Source: Lachnospiraceae bacterium UBA7202
GTDB taxonomy: Bacteria > Bacillota > Clostridia > Lachnospirales > Lachnospiraceae
Direction of reading: 5' to 3'
NCBI GenBank assembly: GCA_002490705.1
Contig: DKUO01000029.1
Span: 1-42,284 of the forward strand
Length of the DNA stretch: 42,284 bases
Below the pieces are notes generated by a model. That model had not been told where the DNA came from, searched no databases, and saw only the letters and a program-made list of their open reading frames with translations. Shown piece by piece: positions 1 to 8,700 of the stretch (its first letter is position 1; each line of letters starts with the position of its first letter). Both the position numbers and the translations under genes were made by a program.

Positions 1-63
1 GGAATTTAAAATTTCAAGTCAGCCGTAATCTCCATCACGTCAAAAAGGGATAAGGGAAAAATC

Positions 64-92
64 TTGCAATATAGACAGGGGTAAGGTATCAT
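64..92 (+). promoter_or_regulatory. Putative sigma-A promoter of the toxin-antitoxin pair
   Basis: A TTGCAA box (64-69) and a TATCAT box (87-92) are separated by 17 bases and lie 72 bases before the antitoxin start. No competing pair with good spacing was seen closer to the gene. The assignment rests on consensus match and position only. Confidence 0.45.
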
Positions 93-163
93 AAAGTTAG
101 TTAAAGCTGCGAAAATATTTTGAACAGTATTGCGTATACTATGTTGTGGAAAGGACTGATTTT

Positions 164-331
164 ATGGCTGTTGCAGTAAAAGCTGATTACCAGTTGGCAT
201 TGGAAGAACAAAAAACAGAAGTAAGGGATCTTGTGCTTGCGGGATTAGAGCAGATAAAAGAAGGAAAAACAAAAGATTTTAATTCTGTATGTGACAAACT
301 GGAGAAGAAGTATAGGAATGAAACGATATAA
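164..331 (+). CDS. Small antitoxin of a type II toxin-antitoxin pair (RelB/ParD-like)
   Basis: Predicted 55-residue protein, rich in Lys and Glu and apparently helical, with no zinc or membrane motif. The ATG at 164 was chosen because a GGAAAGG box (148-154) sits about 9 bases before it; an in-frame GTG at 146 would start inside that box. It overlaps the downstream RelE/ParE-type toxin by 14 bases, the usual antitoxin-first arrangement. By family analogy it would bind and neutralise the toxin and repress the shared promoter. I recognise it mainly by size, composition and partner, not by a diagnostic motif, so the exact antitoxin family is open. Confidence 0.7.
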   Translation: MAVAVKADYQLALEEQKTEVRDLVLAGLEQIKEGKTKDFNSVCDKLEKKYRNETI

Positions 332-644
332 AATAGAAATTACCGATCTGGCAGAAGAAGATTTAGAAAATGCAGGTGATTATATTGCTTACGAATTGAA
401 AAATCCTGACGCTGCCGAGAAAACTGTAAGGGGGATTAGAAAACAAATAAATACTTTGGTAAGTTTCCCTGAACGGAATGAGTTAGATGAAGATAAAATA
501 CTCGCTGAACTAGGTGTCAGAAAAGATTATTATAAGAATTATAAAATTTATTATATTATTTCAGAGGACACTGTATACATAGTAAGAATACTCCATATGT
601 TAGTAGACAGCAAGGCATGGTTGTATCGTATGTTTGGATTGTAA
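318..644 (+). CDS. RelE/ParE-family toxin
   Basis: Predicted 108-residue protein with the compact alpha/beta pattern of RelE/ParE toxins: an N-terminal strand (KRYKIEITDLAEEDLEN) followed by helices with the dyad DYIAYELKNPDAA, then a C-terminal sheet KIYYIISEDTVYIVRILH. The VRILH segment near residues 90-95 is a typical ParE/RelE end motif. The start at 318 lies inside the antitoxin gene, so translation is probably coupled. Family members either cleave mRNA on the ribosome or inhibit gyrase; the sequence does not settle which. The gene is close to the left edge of the window within accessory DNA, where such pairs often stabilise mobile elements. Confidence 0.82.
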   Translation: MKRYKIEITDLAEEDLENAGDYIAYELKNPDAAEKTVRGIRKQINTLVSFPERNELDEDKILAELGVRKDYYKNYKIYYIISEDTVYIVRILHMLVDSKAWLYRMFGL

Positions 645-663
645 ACAGGGAACATTCCCTTTT

Positions 664-1512
664 TTACGGGCCATCTGCAATCGGCAGCATCAGCTGCGTA
701 CAATACCTGTCCGGATCGATCTCCTTCCCCACATAAGGAGCGACCAGAGCGATCAGCCGGATATATCCGGCAGGGGTAAGCCCGCGCTCCCGCACCTGTT
801 CACCCAGATAGAGATAAGCCTCATTGATGTTGCCGTAGCTGCCATAAACCAGCAGGGAAAGGGCAGTGCAGGCGGGAAATGTGACCGCATCCTCCGGCGC
901 GTGTTCCGGCAGAACGGGCATACAGACACAGGAATCATAGGGTGCGGAAGAAAGGGTTCCCTCCAGATAGTCCGTGCGCTCATCGATGATGAAAAACGGT
1001 TCCGGTGCAAGGGCGATTCCTTTTTCTACACATTCATGGAAAAAATCATAGGAAGCATGGTATTTATCCTGAATCAGTGCGCCCTGGTATTTACGGACAC
1101 AGCATATGGTTTCGGGAATCTCTATGATGGACAGGGACATATCCGGCACATCATGGGAACGCAGCCGCATTTCCGTAACCTGCTGCTGCAGTATGGACAG
1201 CCTTTGCTCCAAAGCGGCAAGAAGTTCGTCCGCTTTTCCGCCGCCCTCATAGTAGGAGATGATATCTTCCGGGCTGAATCCCATCTTCTGGAATTTCTGT
1301 ATCTGCAGGATGCGGGCGATATTGTTGTTGTCATAGTAACGGTATCCGGTCTTTTTATCGGTGCGGGCCGGCGTGAGCATCCCCCGTTCTTCCAGACGGA
1401 TCAGGCTGGAACGGGAAAGGCTGCAGGCGTGCGCCGCCTGACGGATCGTAAATAAGCTGTAATCGCTCTCGTTAGTCGTGCTGTCTATAGCAAGTTCATT
1501 CTTTTTTATCAT
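664..1512 (-). CDS. MerR-family regulator with GyrI-like effector domain
   Basis: Predicted 282-residue transcription regulator. Residues about 20-90 form a MerR winged helix (FTIRQAAHACSLSRSSLIRLEERG, then GYRYYDNNNIARI). A dimerising coiled coil follows at 90-120 (ELLAALEQRLSILQQQV), and residues about 125-280 resemble the GyrI-like drug-binding fold of BmrR-type activators. The start at 1512 follows an AAGGGA box 11 bases upstream on the minus strand. MerR activators usually act on a promoter with a long 19-base spacer, and such a promoter lies just upstream on the opposite strand (1553-1583). No transporter or resistance gene sits next to it, so the natural target is not evident. The 19-base gap to the toxin stop contains no clear terminator. 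Confidence 0.85.
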   Translation of the reverse strand: MIKKNELAIDSTTNESDYSLFTIRQAAHACSLSRSSLIRLEERGMLTPARTDKKTGYRYYDNNNIARILQIQKFQKMGFSPEDIISYYEGGGKADELLAALEQRLSILQQQVTEMRLRSHDVPDMSLSIIEIPETICCVRKYQGALIQDKYHASYDFFHECVEKGIALAPEPFFIIDERTDYLEGTLSSAPYDSCVCMPVLPEHAPEDAVTFPACTALSLLVYGSYGNINEAYLYLGEQVRERGLTPAGYIRLIALVAPYVGKEIDPDRYCTQLMLPIADGP

Positions 1513-1552
1513 ATTCTTTATTATCCCTTAAAAATAAAGTTGCAAAAAACTC

Positions 1553-1583
1553 TTGAGGTGTTCATGGGTGGTTATGTTAAAAT
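1553..1583 (+). promoter_or_regulatory. Possible MerR-type promoter (19-base spacer)
   Basis: TTGAGG (1553-1558) and TAAAAT (1578-1583) are separated by 19 bases, the over-long spacing typical of promoters that MerR proteins activate by twisting DNA. It points away from the merR-like gene that starts 40 bases upstream. I see no clear dyad in the spacer, which weakens the call. The first ORF downstream on this strand is the repeat-containing leader at 1781, which has its own better promoter. Confidence 0.3.
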
Positions 1584-1707
1584 ACTGATGACAGTATATA
1601 AACCGGTGGTAAGAATGTCAAGGATATCTTTTTGCAAAACCGCAAGAATTTATGTAAACTAAACCGCATAAAGTATACCCCCAAAACGACAATCTATACC
1701 AGAAAGA

Positions 1708-1736
1708 TTGCAAAAATCCTAATTTTTCTGTATAAT
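1708..1736 (+). promoter_or_regulatory. Strong sigma-A promoter of the repeat-containing leader
   Basis: TTGCAA (1708-1713), a 17-base spacer and a perfect TATAAT (1731-1736) make a near-consensus vegetative promoter. Transcription would start near 1743, giving about 38 bases of leader before the AAGGAG/ATG of the short repeat ORF. The transcript would continue through the folded region 1877-2099 towards the response regulator at 2156 and the giant surface protein. Confidence 0.65.
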
Positions 1737-1780
1737 ACTTCCACTCGATATAAATTAAGGAAAAAAGGAGTTGACAACAA

Positions 1781-1873
1781 ATGACGCGGGAGGATACCCT
1801 TAGCCAAGCCAAGCCAAGCCAAGCCAAGCCAAGCCAAGCCAAGCCAAGCCAAGCCAAGCCAAGCCTTAGGTGA
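1781..1873 (+). CDS. Short leader ORF containing a five-base tandem repeat
   Basis: An ATG at 1781 is preceded by AAGGAG (1765-1770) with a 10-base spacer, downstream of a near-consensus promoter. The 30-residue product begins MTREDTL and then repeats the pentapeptide SQAKP, ending at TGA 1871-1873. Because the unit is five bases long, gain or loss of one unit changes the frame. One unit less would stop at TAG 1867. One unit more would open an 84-residue frame running to TGA 2028-2030, through both downstream hairpins. This layout resembles repeat-mediated phase variation such as the CTCTT repeats of neisserial opa genes. Whether the peptide or only the act of translation matters is unknown. 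There is no recognisable domain, and the ORF could also be fortuitous. Confidence 0.45.
   Translation: MTREDTLSQAKPSQAKPSQAKPSQAKPSLR
1802..1865 (+). repeat. Perfect pentanucleotide tandem repeat (CCAAG)n
   Basis: The period-5 tract runs unbroken for 64 bases, about 12.8 copies of AAGCC/CCAAG. It is the only simple-sequence repeat of this length that I saw in the window. It begins 21 bases after the ATG at 1781. Tracts like this are prone to slipped-strand changes during replication, so copy number may differ between cells or assemblies. Confidence 0.95.
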
Positions 1874-1876
1874 TCT

Positions 1877-1898
1877 GCGCTCTTTTGCGCTTTTTTTT
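1877..1898 (+). terminator. Weak hairpin followed by eight T residues after the repeat
   Basis: GCGC (1877-1880) pairs with GCGC (1887-1890) around a six-base loop and is followed by T8 (1891-1898). The stem is only four GC pairs, so termination would be weak. The position is suggestive: the leader ORF stops at 1873, four bases before the stem. In the alternative +1-unit frame, ribosomes would translate straight through it. It may act as an attenuator for the genes downstream. Confidence 0.35.
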
Positions 1899-1926
1899 GC
1901 TGTCCGCTCCATAAGACTGTTATTAC

Positions 1927-1976
1927 AAAGCCGTTACTTTCACGGAACCGCATGTTCCCGTGGAGGTAGCGGCTTT
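1927..1976 (+). other. Long stable stem-loop in the leader
   Basis: Bases 1927-1937 pair with 1966-1976 (11 pairs, one G-U). Above a small internal loop, 1941-1948 pair with 1954-1962 (8 pairs, one bulge), closing a five-base loop. No U-tract follows, so this is not a normal terminator. It lies between the repeat ORF and the branched fold at 1985-2099. Confidence 0.6.
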
Positions 1977-1984
1977 CTGCGCGT

Positions 1985-2099
1985 ATCAGCAGAGTCAGAA
2001 GTGACTGGCAGCATGCTCATGCTTGCATGAAAGCATGATGACAGTTGCTTATGACGAGCAACGCGAACGAAAGATGCGAAGCATCTTGAGTCTGCTGAT
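1985..2099 (+). ncRNA. Candidate branched RNA structure (closing stem plus three hairpins)
   Basis: A closing helix pairs 1985-1997 with 2087-2099 (12 pairs, one mismatch). Inside it are three separate hairpins: 2017-2024/2031-2038 (8 pairs, six-base loop), 2044-2049/2057-2062 (6 pairs, seven-base loop) and 2072-2077/2081-2086 (6 pairs, GAA loop). The last hairpin directly abuts the closing helix, which would let them stack. The whole forms a four-way junction in the leader of the response-regulator gene. It matches no riboswitch, T-box or tRNA that I know. The motif TCAGAAG recurs at 1995, 2109 and 2119, once in the helix and twice just after the fold. Confidence 0.5.
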
Positions 2100-2155
2100 G
2101 TAAGTAGACTCAGAAGGATTCAGAAGTATGCACTGTGCTTGCAGGAGGGCAAAAG

Positions 2156-2698
2156 ATGTTCTACCGGATTGCAATACTGGACGATGATGCGGACGCCCTG
2201 CGAAGGATGGAAGAAATGTTCTCCGCCTATGGCGAGGCGCACCCGGAGCATGAGTGGGAGACAGCCTGCTTTACACATGTAGAACCGTTCATGGAAAGCG
2301 TATGCCGAACGGAGCATGAGGGAGAGTGGGCGTTTGACATGCTGCTCATGGATATCTATCTTCCGGACGGGGACGGTATGGAGTGCGCCCGGACGCTGCG
2401 GCGAAACGGCTATGATGGGGTAATCATCTTCCAGTCCTCATCAGCGGAACACGCGATGGAGGCATATGAGGTAGATGCGGTACAGTATCTTATCAAACCG
2501 GTATCACAGGAGCGGCTTTTTTCGGCGGTAGACAGGGCAGTGGAGGAACTGCCCCGGTATCGGAAAAAGCGCTGCAAAAAGGTGACAGAGGAACAGCTTG
2601 TTCAGCCCATCGGGAATACAGATTTTGAGAAAAAACAGACTTTCAGATTTTTCATAGACACTTTATGGACAAAATGGAACAGCCGCAGAAACGGATAG
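2156..2698 (+). CDS. Receiver-domain response regulator lacking an output domain
   Basis: Predicted 180-residue protein. The ATG at 2156 was chosen because GGAGGG (2143-2149) lies 7 bases before it. Residues 1-130 are a complete receiver domain: acidic DDD near residue 10, phospho-acceptor D in LLMDIYLPDGDG near residue 65, a Ser switch in FQSSSAEHA, and the Lys of YLIKP. The sequence is closest to receivers of AgrA/LytTR-type regulators (VDAVQYLIKPV). The LytTR DNA-binding domain expected after it is absent; the last 45 residues (from VTEEQL on) look like unrelated sequence. It may be a truncated regulator or a single-domain relay. The surface-protein gene follows 23 bases later. No histidine kinase is nearby. 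Confidence 0.75.
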   Translation: MFYRIAILDDDADALRRMEEMFSAYGEAHPEHEWETACFTHVEPFMESVCRTEHEGEWAFDMLLMDIYLPDGDGMECARTLRRNGYDGVIIFQSSSAEHAMEAYEVDAVQYLIKPVSQERLFSAVDRAVEELPRYRKKRCKKVTEEQLVQPIGNTDFEKKQTFRFFIDTLWTKWNSRRNG

Positions 2699-2721
2699 GC
2701 GGCTTTTGGGAGGTTATAGGT

Positions 2722-5700
2722 ATGGATGAACAACGTGCATGGTTAAAAGCAAGGAGAAAAAGGCGTCTGCGCATACTGGCGGTGATGCTCAGCGTTTGTG
2801 TGCTGTTTACGACCTATCCCGATATTTTGGCAACGCTTTCTGTCTTTGCGTCGGAGGAACAGGCGCAGGCAGAAGGGCGGTATATCTCCAGCTTTACGGC
2901 GCTTTCGGATGAGATCAGGGAGCAGACTGTCCCGGTGGGGACAGAACTTACGGAACTGTCGCTCCCCGACACGCTGGAGGCGGTCGTTACAGAGCGGTCA
3001 TCGGAAGATACCGCCGGGCAGCCGGAGAATGACGGCAAAGAGGATTCCGGGGAAAATGACGGCGAGGAGTCGGACGGGGACACGACCGGCACGGAGGATG
3101 AGGACAGCAGTACCGGGGAAACGGAAGAAGGCGAGCCGTCCGATAGCGAACAGGAAAATACGGAAGAAAACGAGGATGCGGACGCCGGTGAGGAAACCGG
3201 GGACGAACAGGACACGCAGCCGGAGAAAGACCAAGAATCGGAGGAAACAGACGGGAAAGCCGCCGCAGGAGACGAGGAAACGGCAGACACCGAAGAGGAG
3301 GAAAACACAGAGGAAAGTGCGCCCTCGGAGGAACAGCAGGAAAGCGCAGTTTCACAGGAAACCCATACCGTCACCATGCAGGAATATCATGCGGAAAATG
3401 TGATCCCCGTACAGACATTAGAGAATACGCAGACCGAAAAGCAGGAAGAAACGGTTACGATAGACGGCGTGGCATGGCAGTCAGAACCGGAATATGACGG
3501 AAGTGCGGAGGGAACATATACCTTTACCGCAGTTTTGCCGGAGGATTATGCACTGGCGGAAGGTGTCAGCCTGCCACAAATTATGGTAACAGTAGAAGTA
3601 GAAAGCGGTATAGATGTTATCATACAGACTTTGCTTGACCGGATTGCGGCATTGCCGGATGTGGAGGAATACCTTGCCTCAGAGCCGGATATGGAGGATG
3701 AGGGTGCCTATGCAGAATGGGAAGAAAAGCTATATGCGTATGCAGAGGAAGCGCTTGCCATTTGGGAGGAATACGAGGCGCTGACAGAAGAACAGCAGAC
3801 ACAGATAACTGAGGAAGAACTGACAAAGCTGACGGCATGGGTGGAACTTGCGGAGCAGTTTTCAGATCATGCGGTTATGTTGGCGGATGATAGTGAACAT
3901 CATGGGGAATCGGGTTGGCAGGCACTTACTGTCAGTAATACAGAATTATCTGGCGGAAACTATTATTTAGCGAAAGATATAGAAATTGATGATACAATTA
4001 CTATTACAGGAAATGTGACTTTATGCCTGAATGGTCAGACTTTGAAGCATCTCGGCGATACAGGAAGTGTTATTAGGGTAAAACAAGGTGTAACATTTAC
4101 GCTCTGTGACTGTAGTGGAAATGATAGAGGCTGTATTACAGGGGGAAAGGGAGATAGTTCTCTTACTGAAGGTAACACGGTTTGTGGAGGAGGGATTGGC
4201 TTAGAGAAGGAAGCCCACTTCATCATGTTAGGAGGAACCATTTTTGGAAATGGCGCAGATAATGGTGGTGGCATATATATAGGTGAGAGTGCCATATTCG
4301 AGATGAATGGCGGATGTATTATAAACAACACGGTGGGCAAAGGATATGATAATCCAACTGTTTTTGGGGTGGGGGGAGCTATTTTTGCTCAAGTGTCTAG
4401 TAATGTATCAATAACGAATGGAATTATATGTGAAAATAAAAGTAACTGCGAGGCTGGCGGTATATATTTGTCACAAAGTGCAAAGTTGATATTAAAAACA
4501 AGGAATGAAACGGATATTATTAGTATAACTGGAAATATTGCATATGATGGTGGGGGAGGACTTTATGCACTTTATAGCTCGTCAACGGAACTAGCTGGTA
4601 ATGTGACTATTAACGGAAATAAAGATGAAAATGGAAATCCTGATAATATACATCTTAAGAACAGAACACTTATCACTGTAACAGACCGCTTAACTGGTTC
4701 TTTTGGCGTGTCAACACAATGGTTGCCCAACAGCGGCAAAACGGATGCCAATAGTCCGTTTATAACTATAGTGCAAAGCGGAAATGGTTATAAGATTTTA
4801 GAGGAAGACTTCGCTTGTTTTAGTAGTGATAATACGACATATTCTGTTTTAATGAAAGAAGATAATGATGGCAGGGGTAAAGTTCTCGTGCTTGGAAATG
4901 AGAGTACTGGAAACCTTTCAGGCATGGATTTGTCTATAAAGGATGGTTCCAGTGGGGAGGAAATCAATTTAAGTCCCAATTTTGCTGAGACAACCTATGA
5001 ATACACAGTCACAGTGCCTAATAGCGTCAAAGCAGTAGGTATAGAGGCAACGCCTAAAAATTCTGACGCAGTTGTGGCGATGACGATCCAAAATGCCGAC
5101 AAAACAACCGATACAACCGTACAGGCAGACAATATATCGCTTGCCGAAGGGGAAAATACGATCAAGGTTAATGTGACAGAAGGCGATGCATCAAAGGTTT
5201 ATATCATCACTATTAAAAGGGAAGAGGCTCCGGCGGGCAATCCTGTCACCATAACCGCTTACAAGGACGGTGTGAAATGGGAGGACACTCCGCTGCCAAC
5301 CTACAAGTTGAAACTGACTACCGACAGCAGCGCGCCTTTTACCACGAACCTTACGGCAGTACCTGACGGCACCTATCACATTTATTATGATTATGGCAGC
5401 GATACGGATATTGACACGGGCAAGACAATAAATGTTAACGGCGCGGAAGCCACCGCCGAAGTGTATTACCATACGGTCACATTCTATGATGGAGATACCG
5501 CGCTGACAACCCCGGCACAGCAGATCGTCCTAAAGGATAAGAAGGCATCTGCTCCGGCAGCAAGTACAAATCCCACCAAGACAGGCTATACCTTTGACAA
5601 GTGGGTAATAAAGAAGGACGGCGGCAGTAGTATAGCATATGATTTTACGAAAGCTGTCAATGCAAAAACTTCGGTTTATGCAAGCTGGACGGCAGATCAG

Positions 5701-8700
5701 TATACCATCATATACAACGGCATGGATAATGCAACGCTTTCGACCAAGCCGGAAAAGCACACCTACGGAACAGCTACAACGATCGGCAATCCGTCTAAAA
5801 CGGGTTATACCTTTGCGGGGTGGAAAGTAAACAACGGAAATACGGCGGTCAAAGAACTTGTTTTAGGTGCAAAAGACTATACGGCGGACATTACCCTGAC
5901 GGCAACGTGGACACCGGAGCAGTATGACATCACATACAACGGTATTAAGGGTGCAACGCTATCGCCCCAGCTGGAAAAGCACACCTACGGAACAGAAACA
6001 ACGATCAGCGATCCGACCAAGACAGGCTATACCTTTGCGGGGTGGAAAGTAAACGACAGTACGGAAGCAACTACGAATCTTACTTTAAGTGCAACAGGAT
6101 ATACGGCGGCTATTACCCTGACCGCAACGTGGACGCCCAACACCTATCAGGTTACATTTAATAAGGACGGCGCGGACGGCGGAGATACCACCGCAAGCAA
6201 AGATGTGACATATGACAGCACATACGGTAATCTTCCCGTACCGACCAGAACGGGCTATACCTTTAAGGGCTGGTACACCGAAGAAAGCGGGCAGGGCAAG
6301 AAGGTTACTGCGGACACGAAAGTAACAACGGCAGACAATCATACCCTTCATGCCCACTGGCTGGACGAGACACCGCCCGATAAGCCCGTATTACAGGATG
6401 GCGTGACTCTGCCTAAACCAGAAGTTTGGACGAATAACCAGACCACGATCCCGCTGAAACTTTACGACGGCGTGGGTGTGAACAAGCTGCTGGTAAGCGT
6501 TGATGGGAGCCAGACTTATGAAGAAGTAAGCGGTTTTTCTAATAACAAAGCAGGCAACGTAAATTATGAATATAAGGTTCAGAGCGGAGAGCATACCTAT
6601 CAGTTTAAGGCTGTGGACGCGGCGGGCAATGTTTCCGTTGCAAGCGCCCTGTTTACGGTCAAACTGGATCAGACAAAGCCTGTGATCGGCACACTTACCT
6701 ATGATGATGCGGTGCATACTAACCTCTGGCATTGGATCATCGGCAAAAAGAGCATGGTTGTCCATGTGCCTGTCACGGATGCAGGCAGCGGCGTGGAAAA
6801 GATCAGTTACACCATGACACCCAGAGACGCAGCCGGAAATCTGGACAGCAATAGTGCGGAAACAAAGACAGCAGCGGTTACAGACAGCGAGGCAAAGATC
6901 ACCTTTGACAGGGATTTCCGCGGGACCATCACTATTAACTGTGCCGACAGAGTGGGCAATGCCGCGGACAGTGTGACAATAGGAGCAGATGCGGGCGGCG
7001 TGATCGTGGAGGATACCCCGCCGGACATCACCATACTGGCTGACCGCAATATATCTGATACGCAGAAGACACAGCCGGACGGTGTGGATGTCTCGGAAGG
7101 ATATTATAATTCCGCACCCGCATTGCTTGCCACGGTAAAGGATGATACAGGCAATGCGATCACAGCGGGAATCGCCACAGTCAAATATAAAGTCGGGGAC
7201 GGCACGGAACAGTCTGTTGCCGCCTCCGCAAGCGTATTGCAGGAGGAGGTTACCTTTACCATCCCTGCGTCAGAGATACCCCCGGGCATCACGGAGATAA
7301 CAGTCACCGCCACGGACAACGCGGGAAATACAGCCACAAAGCCTATTACCGTAAAGGTCAAGGGACCGGAGAAAACGCCTGCGGCAGTGATTGATTACCG
7401 GCAGGAAGAACTGACAGGACTTGTGCCCGGTGGAAGCTACACCATAGACGACACGGCATACACAGCGGACGGGGAAGGGCGCATCCCGATCATAGAAGGC
7501 TGGTTCGGTAAAAGCGTCAGCATCATCAAGAAGGGCAACGGCAGTGAGACCACCGACAGTACAGCACAGACCCTTTCCATTCCGGCAAGACCCGCTGCGC
7601 CCGGTGCCCCGGAACTGCGTACCCGCGACGATAAGTCCATCACCTTAGAGCCCATCACAGGCGCACAGTACCGCCTTGCGGACGGGACGGACAACTGGCA
7701 GGACAGCACGGCATTTACGGGGCTTGCCCAGAAGACCATTTATTCCTTCAAAGCATACTACCCGGCGACAGACACAAGCTTTGCGTCTGCGGAGAGCAGT
7801 CCGGCGCAGATCGCCACCATGCCCACCGCGCCCACGCCGGATAAACTGCGGATCGGCTATGCGGCAGAGACTCTTACGTTGACGGACGGCATCGAGGCGT
7901 TTGCCGACGCAGGCTGTACCACGCCCGTTACGGCGGGCAGCGTGACCGCCTACATGGGGCAGACTATTTATATCCGCTATCCCGCAAACGGCATCATCCC
8001 GGCGAGCCTGACAACGCCAGTACCGATCCCGGCACGCCCGGCGAAACCCGCACCCGGAAAAGAGGATGCGTCCTATCCGAAAGCGACGGACGGCGCGATC
8101 ACAGGCTTAACGCCCGGCACCACTTACGAGTACAGGGTAAAAGATACAGACGGTGATTTCGGCGCATGGAAGACTGCCGCGCCAAACGGCACAAAGATAG
8201 AGAACCTTCCTGCCGGGGACTACGAGGTGCGCGTCAAGGCGGTGGAGACAGGAAACGCCAGTTTCCAGAGTGAAGCTGCAGCGGTCACCATTGAGGCAAA
8301 ACCCGCCACCAAGTATGAGACGCCAGATATCCGCATTGATTATCCTGCGGAGACACTGACCGGCTTTGTGCCCGGCGCAAAATATACGATAGGCAGCGAT
8401 ACCATAACGGCAGGCGCAGACGGCACCCTGCCCATCAAAAAGGATTGGTTCGGCACGACCCTGTCCATCACGCGAAACGGCAATGACAAGGATAAACTGG
8501 ACAGCGACCCTCAGAGCCTTCCCATCCCGGCAAGACCAGCGAAACCCACGCCCACAGGCGTAGACGTAAGCACAGCGGGCGGGACAGGAAAACTGACCGG
8601 GCTGACAGCAGGCACTGCCTATGAAGTTTCCACGGACGGCGGAAAGACTTGGGCAAGCCATACAGCGGACGGGAGCGGACAGATCACAGGGCTTTTGCCC

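Noticed and set aside
634..1455. Long plus-strand frame opposite the MerR gene
   Set aside because: Shadow of the MerR coding sequence; composition is not protein-like and there is no start site.
1802..1865. CRISPR-like array
   Set aside because: The unit is five bases with no spacers, so it is a simple tandem repeat.
1618..1953. Minus-strand frames encoding LGLAW repeats across the five-base repeat
   Set aside because: They are translations of the simple repeat from the opposite strand; no ribosome binding site or protein-like flanks.
1985..2099. tRNA-like cloverleaf
   Set aside because: The fold has a four-way junction but lacks T-loop and anticodon-loop sequences and a CCA end, and the arms have the wrong lengths.
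2814..3403. Several long frames (Arg-rich or Ser-rich) over the acidic segment of the surface protein
   Set aside because: Artefacts of the low-complexity GAA/GAC-rich sequence in other frames.
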